NCBI RefSeq assembly: GCF_000004195.4 | Contig: NC_030678.2 | Span: 31,038,201-31,102,200 of the forward strand | Length of the DNA: 64,000 nucleotides | DNA from: Xenopus tropicalis | Lineage: Eukaryota > Chordata > Amphibia > Anura > Pipidae | Direction of reading: 5' to 3' | Shown here: positions 48,501 to 60,500 of the stretch, piece after piece | How the letters are laid out: every line of letters begins with the position of its first letter | Position numbering within the stretch: position 1 is the stretch's first letter | Notes under the pieces: model-generated | What the model was told of the DNA's origin: nothing | The model's database searches: none | Seen by the model: only the letters and a program-made list of their open reading frames with translations | Position numbers and translations under genes: made by a program

Positions 48501-51500
48501 CATTTAGTCAGTTGGGTTTATTTTGTTTTCAAAGTAATTCTCAGTTTATTACTCTAAAAGGTTGGCTTAGGTAGCAGAGATCAAAGGACTAAATGTTGTT
48601 GCCCTTTTCTGTGGCTTGATGTAGCTATATTATTCTCTTGAAACAACTATTAAAACTTTTTGTTAAAAGGATTTGTTGCTTATGTTGACATTCAGAAAGT
48701 CATTGAAGTACATCAGCTATTCCTTGGTTCTTTTAATAGGAACAGAACATTTGTCAGCGCTATGATCAGCTGATGGAGGCTTGGGAGAAGAAAGTTGACA
48801 GGATAGAAAATAATCCTCGGAGAAAAGCAAAGGAGAGCAAAACCCGAGAATATTATGAGAAGCAATTTCCTGAAATAAGGAAGCAGAGAGAGCAGCAGGA
48901 GCGTTTCCAGAGGTCAAAAATAATGTATATGCATATTTCTGTAGATTTGTTATGAACATTTTACCCTTTTACCATTTGTCTGTTTTTTTTCCCTTTGCAG
49001 TGATTTAAAAACTATTAGGATGTATAGTAAAGAACTCCAATCATGGTATATAACCTTTAATTAAAGTTAACTTTAATTTTTAATTTCAGGGTTGGGCAGA
49101 GAGGAGCTGGGCTGTCAGCAACCATAGCCAGGAGTGAACATGAAATATCTGAAATTATTGATGGTCTTTCTGAACAGGAGGTGAGTTCACAGTAGTGTTG
49201 GTGTTTTACTGTGTGTGTATGACAGGGTCCCCTTTTTTTTTTTTTTTTTTTTTACCCCTAATCCACATCAGATGTAAAAAGTTTTGGGAAGCCATACAGT
49301 CATTGTCTTTAACTGGCTATTTGGTAGCCCCATTTGGACTTCCAGTCTGTGGGAAGTTTTATTTGGCAGTAAACCTGATTTTTATACCTCTAACCAGGAA
49401 TTAAAAAAATTTGCATCTTTCTTGGGTCCACTAGGAGCAACGGCAAAATGGGCGGTGAACAACATGTGCCAACCAGTGACTCTGTAGTCACTGATTGGTA
49501 TTGTGTTTTTGTTATAAACACTAACTGGCGTGTTGCTTTTCTCTTTTCATATACTAGATCAGTGCTGTGCAACGTCTGTGGTACCGGGGGGCCAGAATTT
49601 TTCTGACCTATATGATAGAGGGCCAATAACTGAAGCCAGTTTTGCCCACTTACCTTTTTTTAAACCACACCCACTTTGAACTACACCCATGATATCACAA
49701 GACCTTTTAAGACCAAAAAATCAAATGATTGGTGCTCACTGCAGGGATATCACTCATATGAAAAATGAAGCCATTTTAAGATACAGGTATGGGATCCCTT
49801 ATCCAGAAACCAGTTATCCAGAAAGTTCCGAATTCAGGAAAGTCCATCTCCCACTTAAATTATGGAGATCCAAATTACGGAAAGATCCCTTATCCAGAAA
49901 ACCACCAGGTCCCAAGCATTCTAGATAACAGGTCCCATACCTGTATTTGCTTTAAATCCATATGCCTTCTCCTCCCCTTTGGCTATCACAGCAATACAGC
50001 ACATAAACACCTCAGGGACCGTATAATTATTTCCATAGCCTAACAAACCCCACAACAGGCAGTGTAGGCCAGGCAGAGTATGGCACACACAGGCAGTGTA
50101 GGCCAGGCAGAGTATGGCACACACAGGCAGTGTAGGCCAGGCAGAGTATGGCACACACAGGCAGCGAAGGCCAGGCAGAGTATGGCACACACAGGCAGCG
50201 TAGGCCAGGCAGAGTATGGCACACACAGGCAACGTAGGCCAGGCAGAGTATGGCACACACAGGCAGCGTAGGCCAGGCAGAGTATGGCACACACAGGCAG
50301 CGTAGGCCAGGCAGAGTATGACACACACAGGCAGCGTAGGCCAGGCAGAGTATGGCACACACAGGCAGCGTAGGCCAGGCAGAGTATGGCACACACAGGC
50401 AGCGTAGGCCAGGCAGAGTATGGCACACACAGGCAGTGTAGGCCAGGCAGAGTATGGCACACACAGCGTAGGCCAGGCACAGTATGGCAAACGCAGGCAG
50501 CGTAGGGCAGGAGACAGAGAAACCTATCAGGGTCTTACAGGTATGAATAATACAGGGGCTTCCCAGCACATACTCTATGCTGCTGTCAGTTTCCTGAGCT
50601 TAGGGACTGACTTGCAATAAACTGTATGTATAGAATGTAAATAGTAACAATACAAGGCTGATTATTACTTAATTTAGACTCTGATTACATGTAAATTTAA
50701 AAACCAGGGAAATTTGCATCACAATGTAGTTATCAAGTTTTGCATGAACATGTGAACCTCATTTTCCTCTTGATGATTTTCTACGACCCTAAGCTTAGCT
50801 TCTCAACAGCTGCTCAGAGCACATTGACCATGCTTGTCACTGACATGCCTAACAGAATCCAAGATGATGGTCCCGCAGTGTACAACTTTATAGGCATAAA
50901 TCATAGCTGTTTTAGAGATTCTGAAACTTTAGGTTGGTGCAGTAAGTCAGTTTCAGTTTTAGTATGTAAAATACAGCATTTGTAAGCCATATTGTTTTTA
51001 AAGGTTTAGTTTTCCTTTAAATCTAAACATTTCTTTCCATTTAGTTAGGCTACTCCAGTTTTTAGTGGAGAAACATTTATTTTGTAATTTTCAACTTCTT
51101 TCCATGTCCCTTACCACAAGTGCCATATTTATTGGATCTCATGCAGAGACAAAGAGGTCAAGATATATTTTGTTAATAGTTCTTTGGAAAATGAAAGCCA
51201 GTACTCTTGTAGGCTTTAGCTGAACTAGTGTTTCCTTTTATTTCTGGGCCCTTTGTCAAATCCGAGAATAACATGTCCATTTGGTTTGTAATTGTCAACA
51301 TCTGTTTCACTCTGCATAATCATACCCAGGAACATGATAAGACTATATAACCAAAGGCAATGGTGTTCCCTTTGTTAAACAAAAAACAAAAAAAAAACTT
51401 GTTTACAGTGTTTTACTTTTTTTAAAAAAAAAAAAAATTCAACTGAACATAAAAGAGTTGCATGAATTTACAATTTCCTCATGGCCTAGAATAAATAACG

Positions 51501-54500
51501 GAAATTTAAACTTAAGCAGTTTCTTCACCCTTCCTTCAATAAACAGCTTATTGCAAAGACGTCATGGATGGGAAGTATTTATTTTTGCAGGGAACTTTTA
51601 AAAAGAAGACATGATCTTAAAGATACTGTCTCTGTGTGATTTTACATGTGTCTGAGCAGTGCCAGTTGTTTAGTTACACATGTTGTGCTTCTTTTTCAGA
51701 ATAATGAAAAGCAGATGCGCCAACTCTCAGTCATTCCACCCATGATGTTTGATGCGGAGCAAAGGAGGGTAAAATTCATTAATATGAATGGTTTGATGGA
51801 GGATCCCATGAAGGTGTACAAGGACCGGCAGTTTATGAATGTGTGGACTGACCACGAAAAGGAGATTTTTAAAGAAAAGTAATTATCTCTAGGCTGTGTT
51901 TCTAAGTATAATATGTGTTAAATCATTTTACACATTCACACCTTTTGATACCAGATTTTGATTTTCATATGAAAAGTGAGAAACTTTAACTTTAAAAAAA
52001 AACAAAGAAAAAATTGTGATAAAAGGTTGGTGAAAAGAAATATACATTAGATTTTAACATTTTTCATTTTGACTGCCCTAATCTTTATTTCACTCCTATA
52101 TAAAAATAGGTTCTCACAGATCAGTTTATATATGGCCTGCTAAAATATAGCAACATTGGATTCACTGTAGGTGGCTCCTTGAATGTCGCTTCTCATACCA
52201 CAGGGAATTTGCTTTAAATGCTCTAGAACAGGGGTGTCAAACTCAATCACATATGGGGGCCGAAATCTAAAAAAAAGTCGCTGGCCAAATTTTTTATTAA
52301 TATACTTGGTAAGATACTAAGGGGTATATTTATCACAATGTGTAAAAAGCAGGGCTGTGGAGTCAGTAGATAAATTCTCCGACTCCTCAGTTTCTGATAC
52401 TTCCGTCTCCGACTCCTCTGTTTTTAATATGCTAATGTATTTTATACATTCATACAGTCAATGAAAAGCTTCATGGTCACTCAACGTGTTCGTTTATGCA
52501 CTGCGTGCATTGGGCTTTATTCTTATAGCAGAGAAGTAATTAATTATGACTGTTTGTGAATTGGGACATTTAAACTTGCTTTATTTTTTTTTTTTTTTTT
52601 TTTATTCCCATTTAAATTTAGTAGGAGTCGGTTCATTTTTTGCCGACTCCGACTCCAGGTACCCAAAATTGCCTCCGACTCCTCGACTCCGACTCCACAG
52701 CCCTGGTAAAAAGTGGACTAAAACATTACTGGTGATGTTGCTCATAGCAGCCAATAGATACTTTGCTACTGTTGAAATCTGATTACTGATTGGATTCCTT
52801 GGGCAACATTACTGGTAATGCTTCACTCCACTTTTTACACAGAATGATAAATATACCCCTTAGTCTTAGTTACTTTACTGTGTGAGGAAAATGGAAATTG
52901 ATCAGGCTTGATGGTCAGACACACTCACCACGGGCCACATAAAACAGCCAGGTGGGCCGGATTTGGCCCCCGGGCCTTGTGTTTGACATATGCTCTAGAA
53001 CAGTGCTGTCCAACTGGTGGCCCGCAACCCCCCTGTGTGTGGCCCCCCACCTGTCGGGCTGCTTTGATGGCTTACCTTTGTGTAAACTCTAAATGGTATC
53101 AATACTGAGATTAACTGGCCCCCTGCATGGTTTTCACCTCAGATTCAGGCTGCAATCACCCTGTATTGTTTAAAAATGTAATCCCCTGTACTTTTCACAT
53201 CTTTTAATTCCTTCATTGTTCAACCCCTGCAGTGTTCACACCTCAGGCTCAGGCTGTAATCACCCCCATTGTTCACCTGTTCACACCTCAGACATTGTAG
53301 GTACTGCTTGATCTATGCTGCCTGTGTGTATGGCACACAGAGGCAGCATAGGGTAGGCAGAGTATGGCACATATTCAGCATAGGGCAGGGAGGGTATGGC
53401 ACACACAGGTAGGGCAGGCAGAGTATGGCACACACAGGCTACACAGGCCAGGGAGGGTATGGTACACACAGGCAGGGTAGGGCAGGCAGAGCATTGCACA
53501 CACAGGCAGCATAGGACAAGCAGAGTATGGCACACACAGGCAGCATAGAACAGGCAGACATAATATCATTCTGTTACATATGAATGATGGTTGGTATCCC
53601 GGCAGTAAGGACCAAGCATTTGGAATTTTGCTGTGCTACCACCATTGTGATAAAATAGGTTTGGTTTGAAGTGGGTGTGGTTTTAAAAAGGGGAGTGGTC
53701 AAAACTGGCTTCCATTAGCGGCCCTCCACCATGTGTGCTAGAGAAATTCCAGCCCTCGGCACCACAGAAGTTGGACAGCACTGCTCTAGAAAGTGGTCTG
53801 AATGAAAAATGTATTTTATGTTGCCCATGCTCATCTGGTCCCAAACTAGAGTTCTTTATAGGCAATAAATCTATGATCAAATGAGGTTCATTGCTTTAGA
53901 CACAAATAAACTTTAGGTTCTGTAGTGTTGTGCAAAGCTAGGTATATATGCTTCTGCACCAAATTTATTGTGCAAAAAAATGGGCTGTAAATTGGCTGTA
54001 AATTGGCTGACTCTATCTTACACAATTTCAGTTGAAAAATACAACAGTCCATCAAGTTCAGTCTCTCCAAATTAGTGTTGTGCATGCCAGCCCATCACTC
54101 TTAGCACGTTTGGCCCGGAGAAACATTCTACCCACAACCCTCCTTGCCCTCAACCAAGCTCTTCTGGTGTTTCTCCTCCGGCCATCGGCATCTTTTATTT
54201 ATAACCTTGTGCCCGACCTTTACCCTCCAGTGATATCAGAGATGGGCTGATTGGATGCAGGTATATAAGGGGGTGGGTTGAAGTCGGACAGGTTGACCTA
54301 TCTGTCTGGATATTATGCTTAAACTAGAAGGTGTTACTAGAGTATGCACTCCGCATGCAGACAGCCATATTCAGTAACACGCATGCACATAATGATGAAG
54401 TCTACTGGCTCGCTTATTATTTTTCATGCATGTGACAGCATTTATTTTGTTATTTATTTTTTTAAATATCATTTCTTCCAACCGGAGTGCAGCCAGATTT

Positions 54501-57500
54501 TTTTTTTTTTTTTTTTTTTTTTGGGCAATATCATTCTGTTGTTACCACAGTTGGTTCTTATAGCAGTACTTGTCCCAACTTGGGCTCTACTTTTTAGTAA
54601 TACCCGGTATGGAATGCTTTATCTAAAAACGATGTAGATTTTATGGAGAGTTTCGAATTGGGAAAGACCATCTTCCATAGAGTCCCCTTTAAGCAAATAA
54701 TAATTATTTTTAAGTATGATTCCCTTTATTCCTTTATTAATTTCAGAACCTTGTAACAACTTCATAAAGCCACATTGGTGGCAAGCCAGTTCTATTTTTT
54801 TTAATTTAATGCCTAAATGTAATTTAGTAGAGTTAAGTTATGGTGATCAAAATTACAGAAAAATCTCATATCCAGTTAAACCAATGCCCTAAGTATTCTG
54901 GATAACAGATCCTATATCTGTACTTTGATCTTGCACCCAGCTGAAAATTGATCATAAAGATATGTCCAGGAAAGTAAAACCATCCATTGGCACTTAAGTA
55001 AGTTTGTACATACAATTATGCATGTTTTAAAACTAAACTTTTACAAATTTATTCTTTTATGCTTTTATGTGGTTTGTTAACCTTTTTTTTCCCCCCTCCT
55101 CCACTAGATTTGTACAACACCCTAAAAACTTTGGACTGATAGCCTCGTATCTGGAAAGAAAGGTAGGCTGTCGGTTAACCTTTTTCAAACTTATAAGAAT
55201 GCTTGTATAATTATTTTTTATAAACCCCTTTGCCACCTAAATAAATGAAGTTTACACTGCATATAAATGCAGGCTGAGAAACAAAAGCAGTTTGTGCAGA
55301 CACCAGAGTGGGCCAAGGCAAGCAGCCAAACAGGCATTGTGTGTTGGCTTGTGTGCAGACACAGAATAAATTTCATTGTGGAAATGCATGAGTGTGCAGT
55401 TGTGCACCTGTGCACCAAAGTCCACTCTGTGTGTCTGCACAGAGGCCGACGCAGTGCCTTTAAGTGCAGATACCGGAGCAGGTTGAGGTGAGCGGTTTGT
55501 CACTTACATGCTGGCCAACAAACAGCCTAGAGCAGACACTTAAGTGGGTTCTGGGAAGCAGTTCAGAAGGCTGAGAAACCGCTCAACATTGGCCTAAATA
55601 ACTAATTATTGCTTTAAAATATGGGAAGACTAAAGTCAAGGGATATTGTAATTAGAGTTTTTTTTTTGTTTGTTTGATTGCTTATTTATACAACTACAAA
55701 GTGATGAGGTAGATGCAAAATGAATCTTGCATTAAAAATGGTCCCTAAACCCATAAATCTGTTTACCACTTAGAAGTTGAATTCAGTTAGAGAATAGCGC
55801 ATTGAAATCGACTCCCTCTATACATTTCTTCAGGTAGTTCTCTGGGCAAATAGCATCAACCAACAGACCAGATGTTTGTGCGATCTCTTAACAAACCATT
55901 TGATAACTTCTCCATTTCATATGTCAATCTTGTGGGCCTATAATTGCCAGTTTAAGATGGCAAACCCAAATTTAATACTAGAGCTACCCCAACATTTCTT
56001 CAGTCCATTAGTGCTATTTCAGATTAGAGGGTGTCTGACAAAAGAAATATTTACCCTGCTTAAACTGAACTAGCTGTATTGCATCTGTCCCTAGAACGCC
56101 CAGCTTACTTTAACTTAAATGTTAAATATTTTAGTAGTATATCCTATGTCAGCCACTAACAATTTATTTTCGGCTAAGTCTTTTGTACCACAGCATTAAT
56201 CCTACATAACAGGCTCCTCTATTATATATACAAAGAAATGTTTGTTTTTGTCCCCTGTGACAAAAATATTTCCATTTCTAATGGACCAACTCTCTCAGCT
56301 CAAATGGGTTGCTGCTGATCTACTAAAAAATAAATTATTTGGGAAGTTGTTCTGTGCAAGTGAATCAATTAATTCCCTTTATGCTTTGCCATTTTGATTG
56401 CTGGTTTATAACATTATATAACATTTATGTGATTTGTCCGATTTTCTTCTTAAATTTGTTATAGCCGAGTTAAACAAGTTAAGAAAATTAATTTTTAAAA
56501 TTTGAATATTTCCTTTGTATGGGAATACATTTAAAACAGTTTAAGAAAAAATTGGTTAAACTATCTTTCTAAGTTTTCATCTGTTTACCTAGTGTATGTA
56601 TATTTGTCTTCACATTATGCTCAACATACACATAATCACCCTTCCTTTTATGTTTGCTAATATCCCTTTAGGCTAAGGACCCATGGAGTGGTTCAGTTGC
56701 CTGCAATAGATATCTATCACAGGTGGCAAACTGATCCGAAATGCCTTTCCACTGGCGTTGCTGGTATATCCATCAGTACCACTACATTGCTTATTCACTG
56801 CCATAAATAAAACCTTGCCTATCCAGTGCCATAAATAAAACCTTGCCCAATTTATCAGTTGCTCTTACTTTTTAATTCAAGACAGTACTTTATTTGCTTT
56901 ACTAGCCACTTAGTGACAAAACATACCGTTACATGGCTTGTTATCCCCAAATCTGTCTCCAAATCGGGCCCCAACATACTACTATTTAGTTTATAACTTT
57001 CATTTGTTATTTCAACTAAAGTGCACAACCTTGCATTCATCCACTTTGAATCTCATGCCAGTTTTCTGCCCAGATCTACAGTTTAGTCAAATTGCTCTGC
57101 AAAGAGACCAAATGTATTGTTTTGCACAATTTAGCATTATTGGTGAAAAATGAAACGGTACTTACAATGCCCATTAAAAAGGGTGGCTCACCTTTAATTT
57201 AACACTTAGGAGCTGATTTACTAATCCACGAATCCGAATCCCGAATGGGAAAAAATCGGATTGGAAATGAACATTTTGCAACTTTGTCATATTTTTTACG
57301 ATTTTTTCGTCACCGTCGCGACTTTTTCGTAGCCGTTACGACTTGCGCGAATTGTCGTGACTTTTGCATAGCCATTATGACTTTCGTGAATTGTCGCGAC
57401 TGTTGCATAGCTATTATGACTTTCGTGAATTGTCGCGACTTTTGCATAGCCATTACGACTTTCACGAATTGTGGCAATTTTTTCGTATTGAGCACTCGAA

Positions 57501-60500
57501 AAATTTGCGTCAATTCGCGAAAAAGTAGCAAAATACCGATCATTACGAAAAAACGCATTCGGACGCTTTTCGGACGTTCGTGGATTAGTAAATGTGCCCC
57601 TTAGTATGTTATTGAATGGCCAGTTCTATGCAACTTTTCAATTGATCTGCATTATTTATTTCTTATATTTTTTTAATTATTTTCCTCCTTCAGACTCTGT
57701 AGCTTTTAAATATGGGGCACTGACCAAAGCAGCCAAAACCTATTGCCCTGTGAGGCTAAGTTTTATTGTTATTGTTACTTTTTATAATATATGAATACGA
57801 GAGGACCTGAATAGAAAAATATATCAGTCTCGCATTCAAACCACTCCCAGGTAATCTGGAACCTAGCAACCGGATAGCTGTTTAAACTCCGAACTGGATA
57901 GTTGCTGAACAAAAATTTAAATAATTAAAACGCTACAAATAATAAACAATGAAGACCAACTGCAAATTGTCTCAGAATATTACTCTTTACATCATACTAA
58001 AAGTTAACTCAGAGGTGAACAACCCTATAATAAACAAGTTAAGAAGGACAGGGCCTTTCCAATATCTGGTTCTGTACTAAAATGCACCATCTACACATGG
58101 CACAATATGTTACAGAAAATCCAACTGGCTTCAACCAGGGGTATTCTGATACCCATACATAATAACCCACTTCTTTATCCCGGTCATGCAGCCCCAATGT
58201 TTAGTTGGTGGAGAGATAACCGCATCAATTCAAGATTTCTATCTACTGGGATCAAATTGCTGCAGTACATGCAATTTAACCAAATCCTGCCTGAAAAAGA
58301 AACTTTTAGATACTCTCAACTCTTATCACTTTATCTAGTCTATTGACCCTTTTTTTAAGAAACTGCCATCCACGTTACTCGAAGCATGTTGCCAACAAAC
58401 AGGTAAACTTAAAGGACATGTAAACCCCACATACACAAATGTAATCAGTGAACAGCCTCTTTGAAATCGATCAATACCTGCCACACTGGTTGTCCAGGGG
58501 TTAATAGTAAGGCTGCAACATCTCCTTAATCACTTGATTTTCTTCTCCTATAACCCACTCGGCCCCCTCCCTCAGGAATTTGTTTTGACTTCTGGCTTGT
58601 GGGCATGCTCTGTTCTAAGCTCAGATTTCTAAACACGCCCTCCAGTCTTGCAGCCAGTGAAGAGACGGCATTTCTGGTTCTCATAGAAACTCAGCTCTGT
58701 CTGCTTTGATTTTTTTCTCCTAACCTCCACCCCTGAGCTCAGCTCAACAAAGCAGAACTTTTATTAAAGACAGTTCTGCCTGTGTGAGCCTGTATTCTTG
58801 ATGAAATGTATGCTGAATAAGGGTCTGTGTGTGTATGCTGTTTGCAGATTTAAATGTATTTGATTATGTATCAGAGGAAAAATGGCCACCCGGTCAAAGC
58901 TGATTTGCTTTAGGAAAATGTGATGGTGCTAGCAAACGGGATATATGCAGTACAAATAATGCCATTTGGGTGGGGGAGACATGCCCAACTGATATATATT
59001 GTAGGCAAATATAGGCTTTACATGACCTTTAAAGGAGCGCGCTGTCATCTGTACAAGCAAATAATGTCATTAAATAATTGACCTCTTCTCATAGGGCAAT
59101 CGATCTCTCAATATACAGCTATTAAAGGAGAAGGAAAGGTAAAACCTAAGTAAGCTTTATCAGAAAGGTCTATGTAAATACAGCACTTACAGTAATGCTG
59201 CACTGAATCTTCTATCAAAAGAAACACAGGATTTCTTGTCTCCTTTTTTGTAAACATGTTCTTAGGGTATCTGACTTCCTCTCTACATTCCAGGTGCCAG
59301 AATCTAGTTCTTTCCTGATCCCCCCCCCCCCATAAGAATTCATAAAACTCACTCCCCCACCCTTAGGAATGTGTAATCTAAACTATGGGCTAAGCTAAAA
59401 TGGCAGCTGCAATCTTAAACAAATAGAGAAAGCTTCTAGGGCTCTGTATTCGGGTGTGATAAAGCTTTCTGCAGAATAAATATAGAGTTCTAGTTGGCAC
59501 TAATGTGGCAAATCTATGATAATTATATTACTGAAAGCCCAATTTTTGTATTCTCTTTTTTCTTTCTTGTATTTATTTATTTTTTTAAAAAAAATGAAAG
59601 AGTGCCAAGGGCAGACCCCTGCAGTACCTCACATCCATTGGGTGTTGGAGATTGATTTTTCTGGCAAGATCTATTACAGGCCTCACAATCCTATAGTTTT
59701 TAGGCTGCGAACAGGATCCTTTTTTAAAATGTGACACCCATTAGCAATTCAACAATCATTCAGCACCATGCCTGAAATAAAAAAAAATCCCAAAAGATTA
59801 AGTGAAGATATTTGGCTAAGCTCTTTCAGTACCCTTGGATGAATACGGTGTACTATCCGGTCGAAGACCTTTGACACATGAATACTGTAATGGCATAGTA
59901 AGAAAATAATCCATTCTATATATAGGCATCTGAGGGCCCCTGCCTATGGTGGCAGCTTTAGGGGGCAGCCCTCAGGTTCAGAAGCCATCATTACATCTCC
60001 CTGTCCTGCCTTGCTTGTGCTCCTACACCCAGCTCTACTTGACTATCTGAATCCCTGTAACCTCTGAGACTCGGCTTTCTCTATGTATACCAGTTCTGGG
60101 CTGTTGTTCCCAACATCTTCACTTTAAACTAGTAAATCGGTTGTGCTGAATTTGCTATTGAGCAGCTGCAGCTTTTAATCTATAGTTCAAGTAAGGCTGG
60201 CAGCACACTAAGCATTTTCTGTGCCTATGTTGTGGCCTTTGACTTCTGCTGCACCCTAATTAATGTATCTGAATGACTCACAAGTTAGAGGGCTGAAGGG
60301 GCAACACCTTCATGCCTCCAGCCCCTCGCAAGTGCAGTGGGAAAAAAGGGAAAAATAAAAGGGTAAATTACCACAAATTATGTATAAGTTACCTTTTACA
60401 GCTGTCTGAGATATGTTCATTACAGCTCTCATACTCACCCAAAACTAAAATGTAAAATCATTATTAACTAGAAAGGGAAGTTTGAGAACAAACTTTATGT

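Larger units (their letters stand above)
49560..50510. mobile_element. hAT-related element with mariner insertion and minisatellite
   Basis: It begins CAGTGCTGTGCAACGTCTG after TACTAGAT. Its left part matches the reverse complement of the right end of 53001-53783 (shared 'gaagccagttttg'). A TA-flanked MITE lies inside at 49784-49943. The minisatellite starts at about 50051. No right terminus or matching target duplication was found. Confidence 0.55.
52229..52992. mobile_element. hAT element (CAGGGGTGTCAAACTC family), host of two nested elements
   Basis: It is flanked by CTCTAGAA at 52221-52228 and 52993-53000. The left terminus is CAGGGGTGTCAAACTCAATC; the right ends 'cttgtgtttgacatatg', an imperfect inverted match. 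Positions 52320-52860 are an inserted TA-flanked MITE. Typical flanking text 'gggccggatttggccccc' is retained. Confidence 0.8.

Noticed and set aside
50051..50510. CRISPR-like regular array
   Set aside because: The units are contiguous 34-bp repeats with no unique spacers, in a vertebrate intron.
49921..50569. Three overlapping minus-strand frames of 146-189 codons with Cys-rich repeats
   Set aside because: They are the three frames of a stop-free 34-bp minisatellite. A repeat length not divisible by three cycles the frames, so the protein repeats reflect DNA repetition only.
53281..53569. Cys/Pro-rich minus-strand frames
   Set aside because: This is the decayed version of the same minisatellite inside a hAT element.
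57245..57604. 119-codon frame with 13-residue repeats
   Set aside because: It is the translation of the 39-bp tandem repeat in a MITE (39 is divisible by three, so the frame persists).
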